Shown piece by piece: positions 22,465-31,952 of a DNA stretch of 64,000 nt (positions are counted from its first letter, which is position 1; each line of letters opens with the position of its first letter). Position numbers and translations under genes: made by a program. The DNA comes from Leptolyngbya sp. PCC 7375. Lineage in GTDB: Bacteria > Cyanobacteriota > Cyanobacteriia > Phormidesmidales > Phormidesmidaceae. Under the pieces are notes generated by a model, which had not been told where the DNA came from, ran no database searches, and worked only from the letters and a program-made list of their open reading frames with translations. The stretch spans positions 5,987,961-6,051,960 of the forward strand of contig NZ_JH993797.1 of assembly GCF_000316115.1 (NCBI RefSeq), given 5' to 3'.

Positions 22465-24617
22465 TAGGGGGTCACCTGATAGTCAGACAAGATGGGGGGC
22501 ATGCGCTTTCGCAGCACTAATCCTTGATAAACCATAGCGGCCACTTCACCATAGGTGGCCACCTGGTTAGGGGATAGCAGGTCTAGGTCAGGATAGTTAA
22601 AGATTAAACCAAGTTTTGTGGCGATTGCGATCGCGCTTTCTGCATAGCGAGGGACCTGGGATTTATCTTGATAACGGGCAAGCAATCCAGCCGGATCTTT
22701 AGCGGTAAGCTCTAAGCCGCTAACCAGAGCCAGCAGCACCTGAATTTTTAAGATGGGCTGCTCTGGCGCAAAGGTATAGTCGGGAAACCCTGAGAGGAAC
22801 TTGGCGCGATAGGCGGTGTGGATGGCCTGGGATGCCCAGTGGGATGAAGGTACATCACGAAACGCAACCGGGTAACGTTTCGGTTTCGGTGCAAAGGCAG
22901 CCACCACTAAACTGGCAAACTGTGCACGGGTCATGGAGGCGTCGGGAGCACTGGTCCGCTCTAGAAAGTTGTGCGTCTTGAGGGACTGCCAGAAGTCATC
23001 GGCCCAGTGGCTGTGGGTGACAATTGTATTGCTGGCAGCAGCCACACTATTACTAACGGCGGTTCTGGCTGGCTCCACAATATATGGAGATGTCAGGGAC
23101 TGCATCCGACCTAGATTGGTCAGACACTGATAAACCAAAGCCGTGGTTTCAGCTCGAGTAATGGGCTGCATCGGTCGCAGTTCTGCCACATCGGGATAGT
23201 TCACCACGATGCCTTGACGGGTAGCAATGGCAATTTCCTCAACGGCATAGGGGGGCACCTGGGCGCGATCCCTATATACTCCGAGTTCGGATGCCATCCC
23301 CTGGCCCAGTCGCAGACCATTAATCAGGGCCACCAGGGACTGGGCTCGGGTCATGGGGTCATTGGGCCGAAATGTATTGTCTGGAAAACCAGCGATAAAG
23401 CCCTGGGCCTGAGCCTGATAAATCACTGAACGGGCCCAAAAATTAGAAGAGACATCCCTAAAGGGCTTAAACCGGCGATTGTCACCGTCACTCGCAGCAA
23501 ATGTCGCCATGACCAGAGCAGCGAACTCGGCTCTGGTCACCAATGCATTGGGGCGAAATGAACCGTCAAAAAAGCCTTTGACTAGTTCTGCTGCGGCCAT
23601 GGCATCCACAAAGGGGGCGGCCCAATGCCCAATCACATCGCTAAAACGGCTATCTAAATTGAGGGTTGGGGGGGCAGGGGATTCCGGTGTCGGTGGTGCA
23701 GGTTGGGGGGACACTTTGCCTAATAGCATTGCTGGCACAGCTACCGGATCGGGAAGTTCACTGGCCACATAGCGAACGGATCCTTTAACTCGATTGGGGT
23801 TGATATGATTACCCGCACTGGTTAAGGGTTGCCGACTCTCGTTGCGGATATCCCACTGGCCATTGTCTCGAAACTCATTTTCGCCCAGGTCCTGACTCTG
23901 GCCTACATCGGGTTGCACGGTATCCTGTAGCCATAATCCCGACGTTTCGTTACGCCGAATGTGATTTTGCCGTAGCACTGGCCGAGCGGCACGGGACAGA
24001 ACAATGCCCGCTTTGTTATTCACCACCTCGTTATCAATAATTAGCGGTGCTGCTTGATCGCTAATGGCCACCCCATAACCTGTCTGTTCAAAGCGATTTT
24101 GTCGGACTTCTCCTTTAGACCTGCGCACCATAAACAGACCGCTGGCCTGATTTTCGGTGAATTCATTGGCCAGTAACACCGGTAGGGCAGTTCCGGTGAC
24201 AAAAACACCATCACGCCCACACCCCTTAAATCGACAGCGGGTGAGTAACGCTGATCCAGCTTCTAGCCACACACCTATACCTTGCGATTGGGGGTTTGTC
24301 ACTGTGACATTGCGGATCTGGGAGCGGTCCTCTAACTTCATCGTGACGGACATGCCCCCAAATTCTTCCGTTGCCAGCACCCCTCCACCTCGAATGGTCA
24401 CGGTGCCATGAATACCTACAACGGTTACTCCAGAGGCCACAATCAGCGGAAACGATTCGCCACTGCCATAGGTGCCCGCTTCTAGCTGTATGGTGGTGCC
24501 AGAACTGGCGCGATCCAAAGCCTGGGTTAAGGTTTTGAACGGCGATTGGCGAGTGCCATTACCTTGGGCACCGCTGACATGATTGACATATAAAACAGAG
24601 GCAGTAGCTTGCACCAT
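22464..24617 (-). CDS. DUF1565 right-handed beta-helix protein with six SLH domains
   Basis: From the ATG at 24617 the product has 717 residues. Residues 8-275 form a DUF1565/pectate-lyase-like beta-helix (NGTRQSPFKTLTQAL, then repeated short strands such as LLTRCRFKGCGRDGV). A Pro-rich linker around 295-315 precedes two sets of three SLH motifs (about 325-510 and 535-705), each set beginning with a HWA.. or (S)HWAD helix and containing TRAE/TRAQ turns. SLH triplets bind peptidoglycan-linked polymers. No clear signal peptide precedes the helix domain, which is odd for a wall-bound protein; the true start may be elsewhere or export unconventional. The carbohydrate ligand is unknown. Confidence 0.87.
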   Translation of the reverse strand: MVQATASVLYVNHVSGAQGNGTRQSPFKTLTQALDRASSGTTIQLEAGTYGSGESFPLIVASGVTVVGIHGTVTIRGGGVLATEEFGGMSVTMKLEDRSQIRNVTVTNPQSQGIGVWLEAGSALLTRCRFKGCGRDGVFVTGTALPVLLANEFTENQASGLFMVRRSKGEVRQNRFEQTGYGVAISDQAAPLIIDNEVVNNKAGIVLSRAARPVLRQNHIRRNETSGLWLQDTVQPDVGQSQDLGENEFRDNGQWDIRNESRQPLTSAGNHINPNRVKGSVRYVASELPDPVAVPAMLLGKVSPQPAPPTPESPAPPTLNLDSRFSDVIGHWAAPFVDAMAAAELVKGFFDGSFRPNALVTRAEFAALVMATFAASDGDNRRFKPFRDVSSNFWARSVIYQAQAQGFIAGFPDNTFRPNDPMTRAQSLVALINGLRLGQGMASELGVYRDRAQVPPYAVEEIAIATRQGIVVNYPDVAELRPMQPITRAETTALVYQCLTNLGRMQSLTSPYIVEPARTAVSNSVAAASNTIVTHSHWADDFWQSLKTHNFLERTSAPDASMTRAQFASLVVAAFAPKPKRYPVAFRDVPSSHWASQAIHTAYRAKFLSGFPDYTFAPEQPILKIQVLLALVSGLELTAKDPAGLLARYQDKSQVPRYAESAIAIATKLGLIFNYPDLDLLSPNQVATYGEVAAMVYQGLVLRKRMPPILSDYQVTP

Positions 24618-24790
24618 GGCCACTAGACTGATTGATTAACCCACTCAGGGTAAAGGTAAACGCCAACGGTTGACCTATGATTGATAATTCTGACTGAAAA
24701 ATTTATCTTCGTTGTAGTCTATTTCCGAATAAATCAGCACGTTAGCGTCTCTGTCTTCTAAAAAAGGGCACTTGCGATGCCTAAACTGCC

Positions 24791-25090
24791 ATGCTTATTG
24801 TTATTGCCATAGCTAATGTTGCGATCGCGATTCTCTGCCTTGTTCTCACCTGGCATGTCGTTCGGTTTGGTCGCCAGGTTGCCCAGCTCAACCGAAATCT
24901 CCAACGTTGGACAGTACTATTAGAGGACAACTTGGCCCAACAAACCCTAGCCTTTACTGTACAACGCACCAACCTACGGCAATGGCAGCTGATTCATCTG
25001 CAATGGCAGCTACAACAGCGACGTCTCATTCAAACCGCAAAATTCCTACAGCGTGTTTGGCTAATCAGCCAACGTCGCCACCGCTTCTAA
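24791..25090 (+). CDS. Small N-terminally anchored protein, 99 residues
   Basis: The protein has one N-terminal TM helix (IVIAIANVAIAILCLVLTW) followed by a long basic, Gln-rich amphipathic helix (QVAQLNRNLQRW, then repeated QLQW/LQQRR). This organisation suits a coiled-coil membrane protein. It is followed 42 bp later by a YtxH gene and then a DUF948 gene on the same strand, so I read the three as one operon of small membrane-associated helical proteins. I do not recognise the family of this member. Confidence 0.7.
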   Translation: MLIVIAIANVAIAILCLVLTWHVVRFGRQVAQLNRNLQRWTVLLEDNLAQQTLAFTVQRTNLRQWQLIHLQWQLQQRRLIQTAKFLQRVWLISQRRHRF

Positions 25091-25132
25091 CCCCTCACTC
25101 CCATTCCCTGCTCCCCACTCCCCGCATTCCCC

Positions 25133-25447
25133 ATGGCCCAACACAACTCCGATCACTTCCTCAGTGGCCTGCTGGCTGGTACCGCCATCGGCACCGTCAT
25201 CGGTTTACTGATCGCTCCCCGCAGCGGCAAACATACCCGTAGGGTGCTTAAAAAGTCAGCGGATGCCGTGCCTGACATCATTGAAGATTTATCCACTAGC
25301 CTGCAATTCCATGCCGATAGGCTGTCCAATACTACGTTGCAAAATTGGGACAGCACCCTGGAACGACTGAGAGAGGCCTTAATTGCTGGGCAAGCTGCTT
25401 CCCGAGAAGACTTTGCTCAAACGGTGGTCGAGCCCAAGCGTGACTGA
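25133..25447 (+). CDS. YtxH domain protein
   Basis: The 104-residue protein starts with a glycine-rich TM helix (FLSGLLAGTAIGTVIGLLIAPRSGKHTRRVL) that is the YtxH signature, in particular the GLLxAPRSGxxTR block. The rest is a polar helix typical of the family. YtxH proteins are linked to envelope stress and are often next to DUF948 proteins, as here: the next gene starts inside this one with an 8-bp overlap. The exact role is not established. Confidence 0.87.
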   Translation: MAQHNSDHFLSGLLAGTAIGTVIGLLIAPRSGKHTRRVLKKSADAVPDIIEDLSTSLQFHADRLSNTTLQNWDSTLERLREALIAGQAASREDFAQTVVEPKRD

Positions 25448-25949
25448 TCCTTTAATTTGGCTAGGGTTATCCATTCTGCTACTAGGTTTCGGTCTAGTCG
25501 CATTGGTGTGTGTGTCCATTCCTGCGTTGATTGGCCTGGCGCGGGCTGCCCGCAGTGCTGAAAAATTCTTTGATACCCTTGACCGCGAGTTACCCCGCAC
25601 CCTAGAGGCAATGCGGCACACGGGTGCTGACCTGAGTGACCTGGCGGATGACATGACCGATAGTGTCAGCAGCGCTCGTAATATTGTTAAACAAGTGGAT
25701 CAAAGTCTCAGCGATGTGCGTCTGCAAGCGTCTCAGGTAAAACGCTCAACTCGCAGCGTTGCTGTCGGCTTTAGGGCCGCCTGGCGGGTCCTCACCAAAC
25801 CAGCTAATGCGCGTAAACGTAATAAACGTAAACGACGACCCCCCCCCAAACCTGTTGAGCCGCCGCATCCCCCCTCATCCCAAGTCCAACCAACATCGCC
25901 CCAGCGCCCTCCCAGCAATACGTCCGAGGATTGCTTTCCTGGTCAATGA
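25440..25949 (+). CDS. DUF948-like membrane protein
   Basis: I choose the GTG at 25440, which overlaps the YtxH stop by 8 bp and starts directly before the membrane helix (VTDPLIWLGLSILLLGFGLV). The open frame extends upstream but there overlaps the neighbour. The 169-residue product continues with a helical segment (ELPRTLEAMRHTGADLSDLADDMTDSVSSARNIVKQVDQSL) characteristic of DUF948, and ends in a basic then Pro-rich tail (RKRNKRKRRPPPKP). Translational coupling with the YtxH gene is likely. Confidence 0.82.
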   Translation: MTDPLIWLGLSILLLGFGLVALVCVSIPALIGLARAARSAEKFFDTLDRELPRTLEAMRHTGADLSDLADDMTDSVSSARNIVKQVDQSLSDVRLQASQVKRSTRSVAVGFRAAWRVLTKPANARKRNKRKRRPPPKPVEPPHPPSSQVQPTSPQRPPSNTSEDCFPGQ

Positions 25950-26006
25950 TTGACGGGAACCGGGCTTCTTCTCTACATTAAAGATAGGTAAACAAGTGTA
26001 AACATC

Positions 26007-26825
26007 ATGACCGTACGCTTTAAGGATTGGTTGCAGGCTTCCTTATTAGGGGGGCTGTTGGTTTGTTGTATTGCATTCGTCACAGGGATTACGGCACCAG
26101 CTGCGTATGCTTACAACAATCCAGAACTGCTGCCAGATGAGCCGACTATGGTCATCGATTTAGCGAGAATTCTGACCAATTCTCAGGAAGAGTATTTGAA
26201 TGAACATTTACCTGAGTTTGAGGCTGAGACGGGTTGGAAACTTAGGGTTTTAACCCAGTTTGATCAAACTCCAGGACGTGCTGTCAAAGATTTTTGGAAC
26301 TTAGACGATAAGAGCATTATGCTGATTGCCGACCCACGGGGAGGCAATATCCTTAACTTTAGCGTTGGTGATACGGTCTATTCACTGTTGCCCAGAGTCT
26401 TCTGGATTGAGCTACAAACTCGCTTTGGTAATCAGTTTTTTGTGCGTGACAACGGTGAAGATCAGTCCATCATGCAATCCATTGCATCCTTAGAAACTTG
26501 CCTCGCTCGCGGTGGCTGTTCAGTTGTGCCTGGCCTACCTAGAGAGCAATGGATTTTAACCCTAATTACATCCATCCTTGGGGGGGTTATCTGTGGCTTT
26601 GCTGCCCATCCCCGCAAAGAGGGCCAGGTCTTTTCCTGGCAGTGGATGCTGATTTTCTCACCCCTGTGGGGCATGCTGTTCATTGCGTTTGGCATTGGCC
26701 CAGTGGTTTCTCGCACCCAGGACTGGCTACCCCTGGTTCGTAACATTGCTGGTTTTATGATTGGTGCCCTGGTTGCATTCTTGAGCCCTGCGTTTGCCAA
26801 CTCATCAGCCAGTGGGGAAGCTTAG
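26007..26825 (+). CDS. TPM-domain thylakoid protein, Psb32/TLP18.3-like
   Basis: The 272-residue protein has a signal peptide (cleavage predicted after AAYA, residue 35), a TPM domain (about 45-185: MVIDLARILTNSQEEYLNEHLPEFEAETGWKLRVLTQF, later LPRVFWIELQTRFGNQFFV) and three C-terminal TM helices. This is the layout of cyanobacterial Psb32 and plant TLP18.3, which protect photosystem II and aid its repair in the thylakoid lumen. I infer a Psb32 role from the architecture and have not excluded another TPM paralogue. Its stop codon overlaps the stop of the convergent DUF3352 gene. Confidence 0.82.
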   Translation: MTVRFKDWLQASLLGGLLVCCIAFVTGITAPAAYAYNNPELLPDEPTMVIDLARILTNSQEEYLNEHLPEFEAETGWKLRVLTQFDQTPGRAVKDFWNLDDKSIMLIADPRGGNILNFSVGDTVYSLLPRVFWIELQTRFGNQFFVRDNGEDQSIMQSIASLETCLARGGCSVVPGLPREQWILTLITSILGGVICGFAAHPRKEGQVFSWQWMLIFSPLWGMLFIAFGIGPVVSRTQDWLPLVRNIAGFMIGALVAFLSPAFANSSASGEA

Positions 26826-28429
26826 AGCGGTTTTACCCGTCTACCCTTGGGCAATTCTATGAATATGTCATAGCTGAGTGTGCGCTCATCTTGAGCACTG
26901 GTGGCAATTCCGATGCTTTTGATGGCTGAGACCATTGGGCCTTCAGGCAGTTTTGGAAAGGGCAGGGTGCCTTGCAAATCCTTCAGGCGATCAACATCAA
27001 TAAAGAAGTAACCACTGTTTTCATCAGGGGAAATGTCTAGAAGGGTCTGGAAGGCTCGATTGGTTTGGATAGATTTAGACGGTTTAGGTGCGATCGCATC
27101 CAACACCTCTGGGCCAACGCCAAAAAAGGTGACATCGTTATCCAACCAACCATGTCCCATGGCAATGCCACCGTAATAAGACACCAGCTGATTAACAGGT
27201 TGATCCGCATCCAAAGGTTTCACATCAAAGCGAAATCGACTGGTCATGACTTCATCCAGTTGCTCCCAGGTGGCCTCAGCTGCCTGACGATCGGCGACCT
27301 CTGCCACTAAGGCTAGCTGTCCCATGGGCATGGGTGATTCTGCTGCCGTGCTTGGCGGTAACAGGCCAAAGGCAACTTCACCTGACAGCCAGGGCAATAT
27401 ATCATTTTCAAAATCCAGTCCCGTTTGGGTCTTGAGACCCTTGGTGAGGGAGCCCGACGAGATCGGTAACAGTGCATTTAACTGCTCAGCTTCGCTAAGG
27501 GCCTGCCAAAATGGACCAATGCTGCTGGTGGACAACATCAACACGGTTGAGTCCGGTAAACGTTGGGGCGTCATGGACTGGGTGTTGATCATATCGACAT
27601 AAATTGGCTGATCTTCCGGCCCTAGCCAGGTTGAGGCTTCAATATCCAAACCATTGGGCAATGGCTCTACAGCGGCGACTAGGCCATTAATACTGGGTAA
27701 GCTATCACTGCCCAAAAATGTCTTGCCTGCCTCAGGGATATTGAGATACAGCTGGACTAAGGCAGAGGGCATCTGTACATGCTTAACGGCTTGGCGATAG
27801 GCATCGCTATTGAGCATCGAAGTCCCACCATCAAAGCTATCGATCACAGATTCAATACCGTTAGCACCTGACGCTAACACCAGCCATTGGTTACCTAAAA
27901 CGGCACTCTCAAAGGTCTCACCTGCCGTAGTTTTAATGGACTGGATGCCAACACCGTTATAGTCACGGCCAACCCAAGTAGTGCCGTCCCGTGGCTCTGT
28001 CATCAGTTCCTGGGCTTTATCTGGGTCAGCAATGGGCACAATCAGCACCATCTCAGCAGCTGCTTCGCTATCACCTGCCTTGGGCAAAAAGACAAGGGTT
28101 ACCTGCTCACCAATCCAGGGTTGAATGTCGGTTCTAAAGCGATAGCCGTTGGTGCTGAGGATGCGATCGCGCCAGGTGGTTAAAAATTGATCCAATACTT
28201 TTTGTGACTCGGGTGTCCCCAGCTGTCGTAAACGAGTCCACTGGGTTGCATCCGTTGACAGCGTTAGGGTTGCCAGGGCATTACCGGGCACGACTTCCAT
28301 CCCCGTTGGTAGCTTGACACCCGTAGAGAGCCGCCGACCAAGCCCCAGATAGGCCGCTGCCCCACCCAGTATCAGTAAAACCGCTGTACTAACTGTGACC
28401 AACAAAGCAGGCCGTTGCTTGAGAACCAT
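26822..28429 (-). CDS. DUF3352 membrane-anchored protein
   Basis: From the ATG at 28429 the product has 535 residues: one N-terminal TM helix (LLVTVSTAVLLILGGAAAYLGL) and a long extracytoplasmic part. The opening VVPGNALATLTLSTD, the internal QPWIGEQVTLVFLP block and its second echo LPWLSGEVAFGLLP are typical of DUF3352, found mainly in cyanobacteria. The two echoing blocks suggest an internal duplication. The gene converges on the Psb32-like gene with overlapping stop codons (TAA against TAG at 26822-26825). Function unknown. Confidence 0.85.
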   Translation of the reverse strand: MVLKQRPALLVTVSTAVLLILGGAAAYLGLGRRLSTGVKLPTGMEVVPGNALATLTLSTDATQWTRLRQLGTPESQKVLDQFLTTWRDRILSTNGYRFRTDIQPWIGEQVTLVFLPKAGDSEAAAEMVLIVPIADPDKAQELMTEPRDGTTWVGRDYNGVGIQSIKTTAGETFESAVLGNQWLVLASGANGIESVIDSFDGGTSMLNSDAYRQAVKHVQMPSALVQLYLNIPEAGKTFLGSDSLPSINGLVAAVEPLPNGLDIEASTWLGPEDQPIYVDMINTQSMTPQRLPDSTVLMLSTSSIGPFWQALSEAEQLNALLPISSGSLTKGLKTQTGLDFENDILPWLSGEVAFGLLPPSTAAESPMPMGQLALVAEVADRQAAEATWEQLDEVMTSRFRFDVKPLDADQPVNQLVSYYGGIAMGHGWLDNDVTFFGVGPEVLDAIAPKPSKSIQTNRAFQTLLDISPDENSGYFFIDVDRLKDLQGTLPFPKLPEGPMVSAIKSIGIATSAQDERTLSYDIFIELPKGRRVKPL

Positions 28430-28502
28430 GGACCAGCAAGAAACAAACAACGCTTGCTAATCTACCATTGGTTTACAAAAACGGCACGGGTGGGCTGGCC
28501 CA

Positions 28503-28542
28503 AAAAATCTAGGGGCGTTCCATGGAACGCCCCTAGATTTTT
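28503..28542. repeat. 40-bp perfect dispersed palindrome after topA
   Basis: The arms are exact over 20 bp around the GTTCCATGGAAC core, with inner GGGGCGTTCCATGGAACGCC and A/T-rich ends. It begins 10 bp after the topA stop codon on the minus strand, in terminator position. Confidence 0.9.
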
Positions 28543-28551
28543 ATTCGGCGT

Positions 28552-31320
28552 TTATTCGGCGTCGCTATCGGTGCTCTTCTTTTTATGGGTTGTCGACTTA
28601 CTTTTAGCCGTCGTGGACTTCTTAGCCGCAGCCGTAGTCCCGCTGGCCGTACTGGCCTTTTTGGTGGTGGATTTTTTAGTTGTAGCCTTCTTCGTTGTCG
28701 TCTTCTTAGCCGTCGTCTTTTTAGTGGTGGACTTTTTGGTCGTCGTCTTACGACGGGTTGTTTTTTTCTTAGTAGCTGCCTTAGCCGCAATAATCTCTAA
28801 GGCTTCTTCCAAGGTAACGTCCTCAACCTTCTTACCTTCCGGCAATGAAGCATTGACCTTTTCATACTTGATATAGGGACCGTAGGGGCCATCGTAAATG
28901 TTGATGGGCTCTTCCGACTCAGGGTGCTTACCCAATTCCCGCAACGGTTTAGCAGCTTTACGCCCCCGCCCCCGCTTAGGCTGTGCCAAAAGTTCCAGGG
29001 CTCGCTCCAGGGTCACGGTCAGAACGTTATCGTCTCCCTTCAAAGAGCGATAGTCCTTTCCTTCCTTACCTTGATCGTGAACCACATAGGGGCCAAAGCG
29101 ACCCAAGCTGGCTTTGATCTTGGCACCAGTCTCTGGGTGCATCCCCAACAAACGCGGCAGAGATAGCAGTCCTACAGCCGTTTCTAGATCCACAGACTCA
29201 CGCGTTACCCCCTTGGGCAGTGACACCTGTTTAGGCTTGGGATTCTCTTCTGTCTTATCTCCCAGCCGCACATAGGGACCGTAGGGGCCAATCAGAGCAT
29301 AAATGGGTTCACCCGTTTCAGGGTGCAAACCTAGCTTTTCCGGACCTTCTGTTTTTTGCTTGAGGAGGACCTGTACCTGCTCGTCGTTGAGATCCGCTGG
29401 ACTCACATCCAAAGGAATAGAAGCCCGTACGGTTTCATCACCCTCTTCTTCACTTATGGCCTCAATGTAGGGGCCATACTTGCCGATGCGAACCTTGGCG
29501 CTGAGATCAGCTAAGTCAACGGTGCGGGCCTCAGCGGGGTCAATCTGACTTTCTCTGGTCTGTACCTGCCCCGCTAGACCCGTATCTCCAGAATAAAAGT
29601 CCTTGAGGTACGGTAGCCAATCCGCTTCACCCATAGAAATTTCATCCAGGGTGCGTTCCATGCGGGCCGTAAATTTAACGTCCACCAGATCTGGAAAATG
29701 TTGATCCAGTAGCTCGGTCACCGCAAACGCCGTAAACGTAGGCATCAAGCTATTATTCAGCGGATGCACATAGCCTCGGTCGATAATGGTACCGATGACT
29801 GATGCATAGGTACTGGGACGACCGATACCCTCTTTCTCTAGGGTTTTAACCAATGTGGCCTCGGTATAACGAGCCGGTGGCTTAGTCTCATGGCCAATGG
29901 GCTCTAGCTCGGTGCAGCTTGGGGTATCTCCCACCTTCAGGGGCGGCAGAGTCACTTCACGATCCTCAAGGGCGGCATTGGGATCATCCGAACCCTCCAC
30001 ATAGGCCCGGAAAAAGCCTGGAAAATCAATTCGTTTGCCAGTGGCCTTAAACACCGCATCATCCACTTCTACGCTGACGGTGATATGGGTTTGGCGAGCA
30101 TTGGCCATTTGGCAAGCCACTGTACGCTTCCAAATTAAGTCGTAAAGGCTAAGCTCACGGTCCTTTAGCCCGGTTTCCTGGGGAGTACGGAAAGTACTAC
30201 CAGCGGGGCGGATTGCTTCGTGGGCTTCCTGGGCTCCCTTGCTCTTGGTGGCATATTGCCGGGGCTTGGGGCTGAGGTACTCTTTACCGTACTTTTGCTC
30301 TACACAGGTTCGAGCCGCTGTAATTGCCTGCTGTGACAAATTTACCGAGTCAGTACGCATGTAGGTAATAAACCCTTTTTCGTACAGAGATTGGGCCGTA
30401 CGCATGGTGTCACGGGCAGACAGACGCAGTTTGCGGTTGGATTCTTGCTGCAGTGTGGAGGTGGTAAATGGCGGAGCTGGTTTGGGACTAGAGGGTCGCT
30501 CTTCTAGATTAGATACGGTCCAAATGCTGGCTTCCAAGCGCTGTTTTAATGCCTGGGCTTGGGTTTCATCCAAAAGCACCACATTGCGTCCAGCGGCAAT
30601 TTGTCCGGTGTTTTCGTCAAAATCACTACCCGTAGCAACACGAGTACCATCCAGGCTGACCAGCTTAGCTTCAAAAGGGCTATCAGCCTGCTGTAGTGTG
30701 GCCTTGAGGTCCCAATAGGAACCTTGCTTAAAGGCTCTGCGATCGCGCTCCCGCTCCACCAGTAGCTTGACTGCCACCGACTGCACTCGACCAGCGGACA
30801 GACCCCAGGCAATTTTTTTCCACAGTAGTGGAGATAGGGTATAGCCCACTAAACGATCCAAGATTCGTCGAGTTTCCTGGGCCCTTACTAGCTGATCATC
30901 GATATCACGACAGCTTTCGAGGGCAGCCTGAATCGCATCTTCGGTGATCTCATGAAACACCATGCGCTTGGTGGGCACCTTAGGTTTTAGTAGCTGTAAT
31001 AGGTGCCAGCTAATGCTTTCCCCTTCACGGTCTTCATCCGTAGCCAGGACTAGCTCATCGGCTTCCTTTAGGGCATCCTTCAGGGCCTTAACGACCTTCT
31101 TTTTATCCTTGGGTACCAAGTAAAGAGGTTCAAAATCTGCCTCTACATTCACACCCAGCTGTGCCCATTTCTCGCCCTTCACGCTGGCGGGAATCTCACT
31201 TGCCGATTTAGGCAGATCACGTACATGCCCCATGGAGGCTTCTACACGGTAGCCTTTGGGCAAATAGTTGCGAATTGTTTTTGCCTTTGTAGGTGACTCA
31301 ACAATGACAAGTGTGGACAT
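28552..31320 (-). CDS. topA: DNA topoisomerase I
   Basis: This 922-residue type IA topoisomerase relaxes negative supercoils. The Toprim domain is at the N-terminus (TLVIVESPTKAKTI, LATDEDREGES). The cleavage Tyr is Y320 in FITYMRTDSVNLS, and the AGRVQSVAVKLL block is at about 176-186. After the core come several ~75-residue repeats with KASLGRFGPYV-like and GPYGPYI(K/R) motifs instead of zinc fingers, as usual in cyanobacteria. The last ~85 residues are a Lys/Thr tail (repeated TKKSTTKKTTAKK-like runs), probably for non-specific DNA binding. At the stop, an 11-bp repeat (TTTATTCGGCG) occurs twice in a row. Confidence 0.98.
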   Translation of the reverse strand: MSTLVIVESPTKAKTIRNYLPKGYRVEASMGHVRDLPKSASEIPASVKGEKWAQLGVNVEADFEPLYLVPKDKKKVVKALKDALKEADELVLATDEDREGESISWHLLQLLKPKVPTKRMVFHEITEDAIQAALESCRDIDDQLVRAQETRRILDRLVGYTLSPLLWKKIAWGLSAGRVQSVAVKLLVERERDRRAFKQGSYWDLKATLQQADSPFEAKLVSLDGTRVATGSDFDENTGQIAAGRNVVLLDETQAQALKQRLEASIWTVSNLEERPSSPKPAPPFTTSTLQQESNRKLRLSARDTMRTAQSLYEKGFITYMRTDSVNLSQQAITAARTCVEQKYGKEYLSPKPRQYATKSKGAQEAHEAIRPAGSTFRTPQETGLKDRELSLYDLIWKRTVACQMANARQTHITVSVEVDDAVFKATGKRIDFPGFFRAYVEGSDDPNAALEDREVTLPPLKVGDTPSCTELEPIGHETKPPARYTEATLVKTLEKEGIGRPSTYASVIGTIIDRGYVHPLNNSLMPTFTAFAVTELLDQHFPDLVDVKFTARMERTLDEISMGEADWLPYLKDFYSGDTGLAGQVQTRESQIDPAEARTVDLADLSAKVRIGKYGPYIEAISEEEGDETVRASIPLDVSPADLNDEQVQVLLKQKTEGPEKLGLHPETGEPIYALIGPYGPYVRLGDKTEENPKPKQVSLPKGVTRESVDLETAVGLLSLPRLLGMHPETGAKIKASLGRFGPYVVHDQGKEGKDYRSLKGDDNVLTVTLERALELLAQPKRGRGRKAAKPLRELGKHPESEEPINIYDGPYGPYIKYEKVNASLPEGKKVEDVTLEEALEIIAAKAATKKKTTRRKTTTKKSTTKKTTAKKTTTKKATTKKSTTKKASTASGTTAAAKKSTTAKSKSTTHKKKSTDSDAE

Positions 31321-31952
31321 ACAGCTGAACTGAAAGTAATGGTCGAACTACGTTTTAACTGAAAATTCGTCAACACCCTGATATCCAAGGCATTAACAAA
31401 TCTCAAACCGCGTCTAGCGAAACGCTTGAACACTAGAGAGAATGCCCGATAAGTGGGGCAATGACGACGGTTTTTATTGGCTAACTATACATAACCATGG
31501 CATCTAGCTCAGAATTTATCAGAGGGAAGCACCGAGGGTTAGTGACAAAAGCCGTACCTGCATGTTCGCAGAGCTTTTCGTACAGTTGCCTTTATATATC
31601 GATAGATCGAAATGGCGAATTTCGTCCACCTCTGAATTAAGAAAAGGCTTTTATTTCATGACCATTGCCATGGGGGTAAAACTAACCCCATAGGGCCAAA
31701 TTTGGCCTATAGCTATCGTCGAGGCATTAATTTGGCTGGTTGTGACCCCATTCATAAAAGAAATCTAGAGAAATTGAAGAAAGTGTTTTATTTAGAAAAA
31801 TTGGTGCCCCAGACAGGTCATCTGAACGAAGTTCCTCTATGGTTTACATCCATAGAATTTAATCTGATTCAGAAAATTCCCTTTGGGAAACTACAAGATG
31901 AGCGAGAATACTAGGGTAAGATCCCAAATGGAAATACCAAACCACAGCACCA
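31321..31952. other. Divergent 632-bp topA/ndhB spacer
   Basis: It holds both promoters. Noted structures are a hairpin ATGGGGGT...ACCCCAT near 31670-31692, immediately followed by the 14-bp palindrome GGCCAAATTTGGCC at 31695-31708. A 70-codon TTG-start frame at 31702-31914 has no ribosome-binding site or recognised family, so I do not call it. Confidence 0.5.

Noticed and set aside
31702..31914. 70-codon frame before ndhB
   Set aside because: TTG start, no ribosome-binding site, no recognisable family, and it covers a region with hairpins that suits a promoter or leader better.
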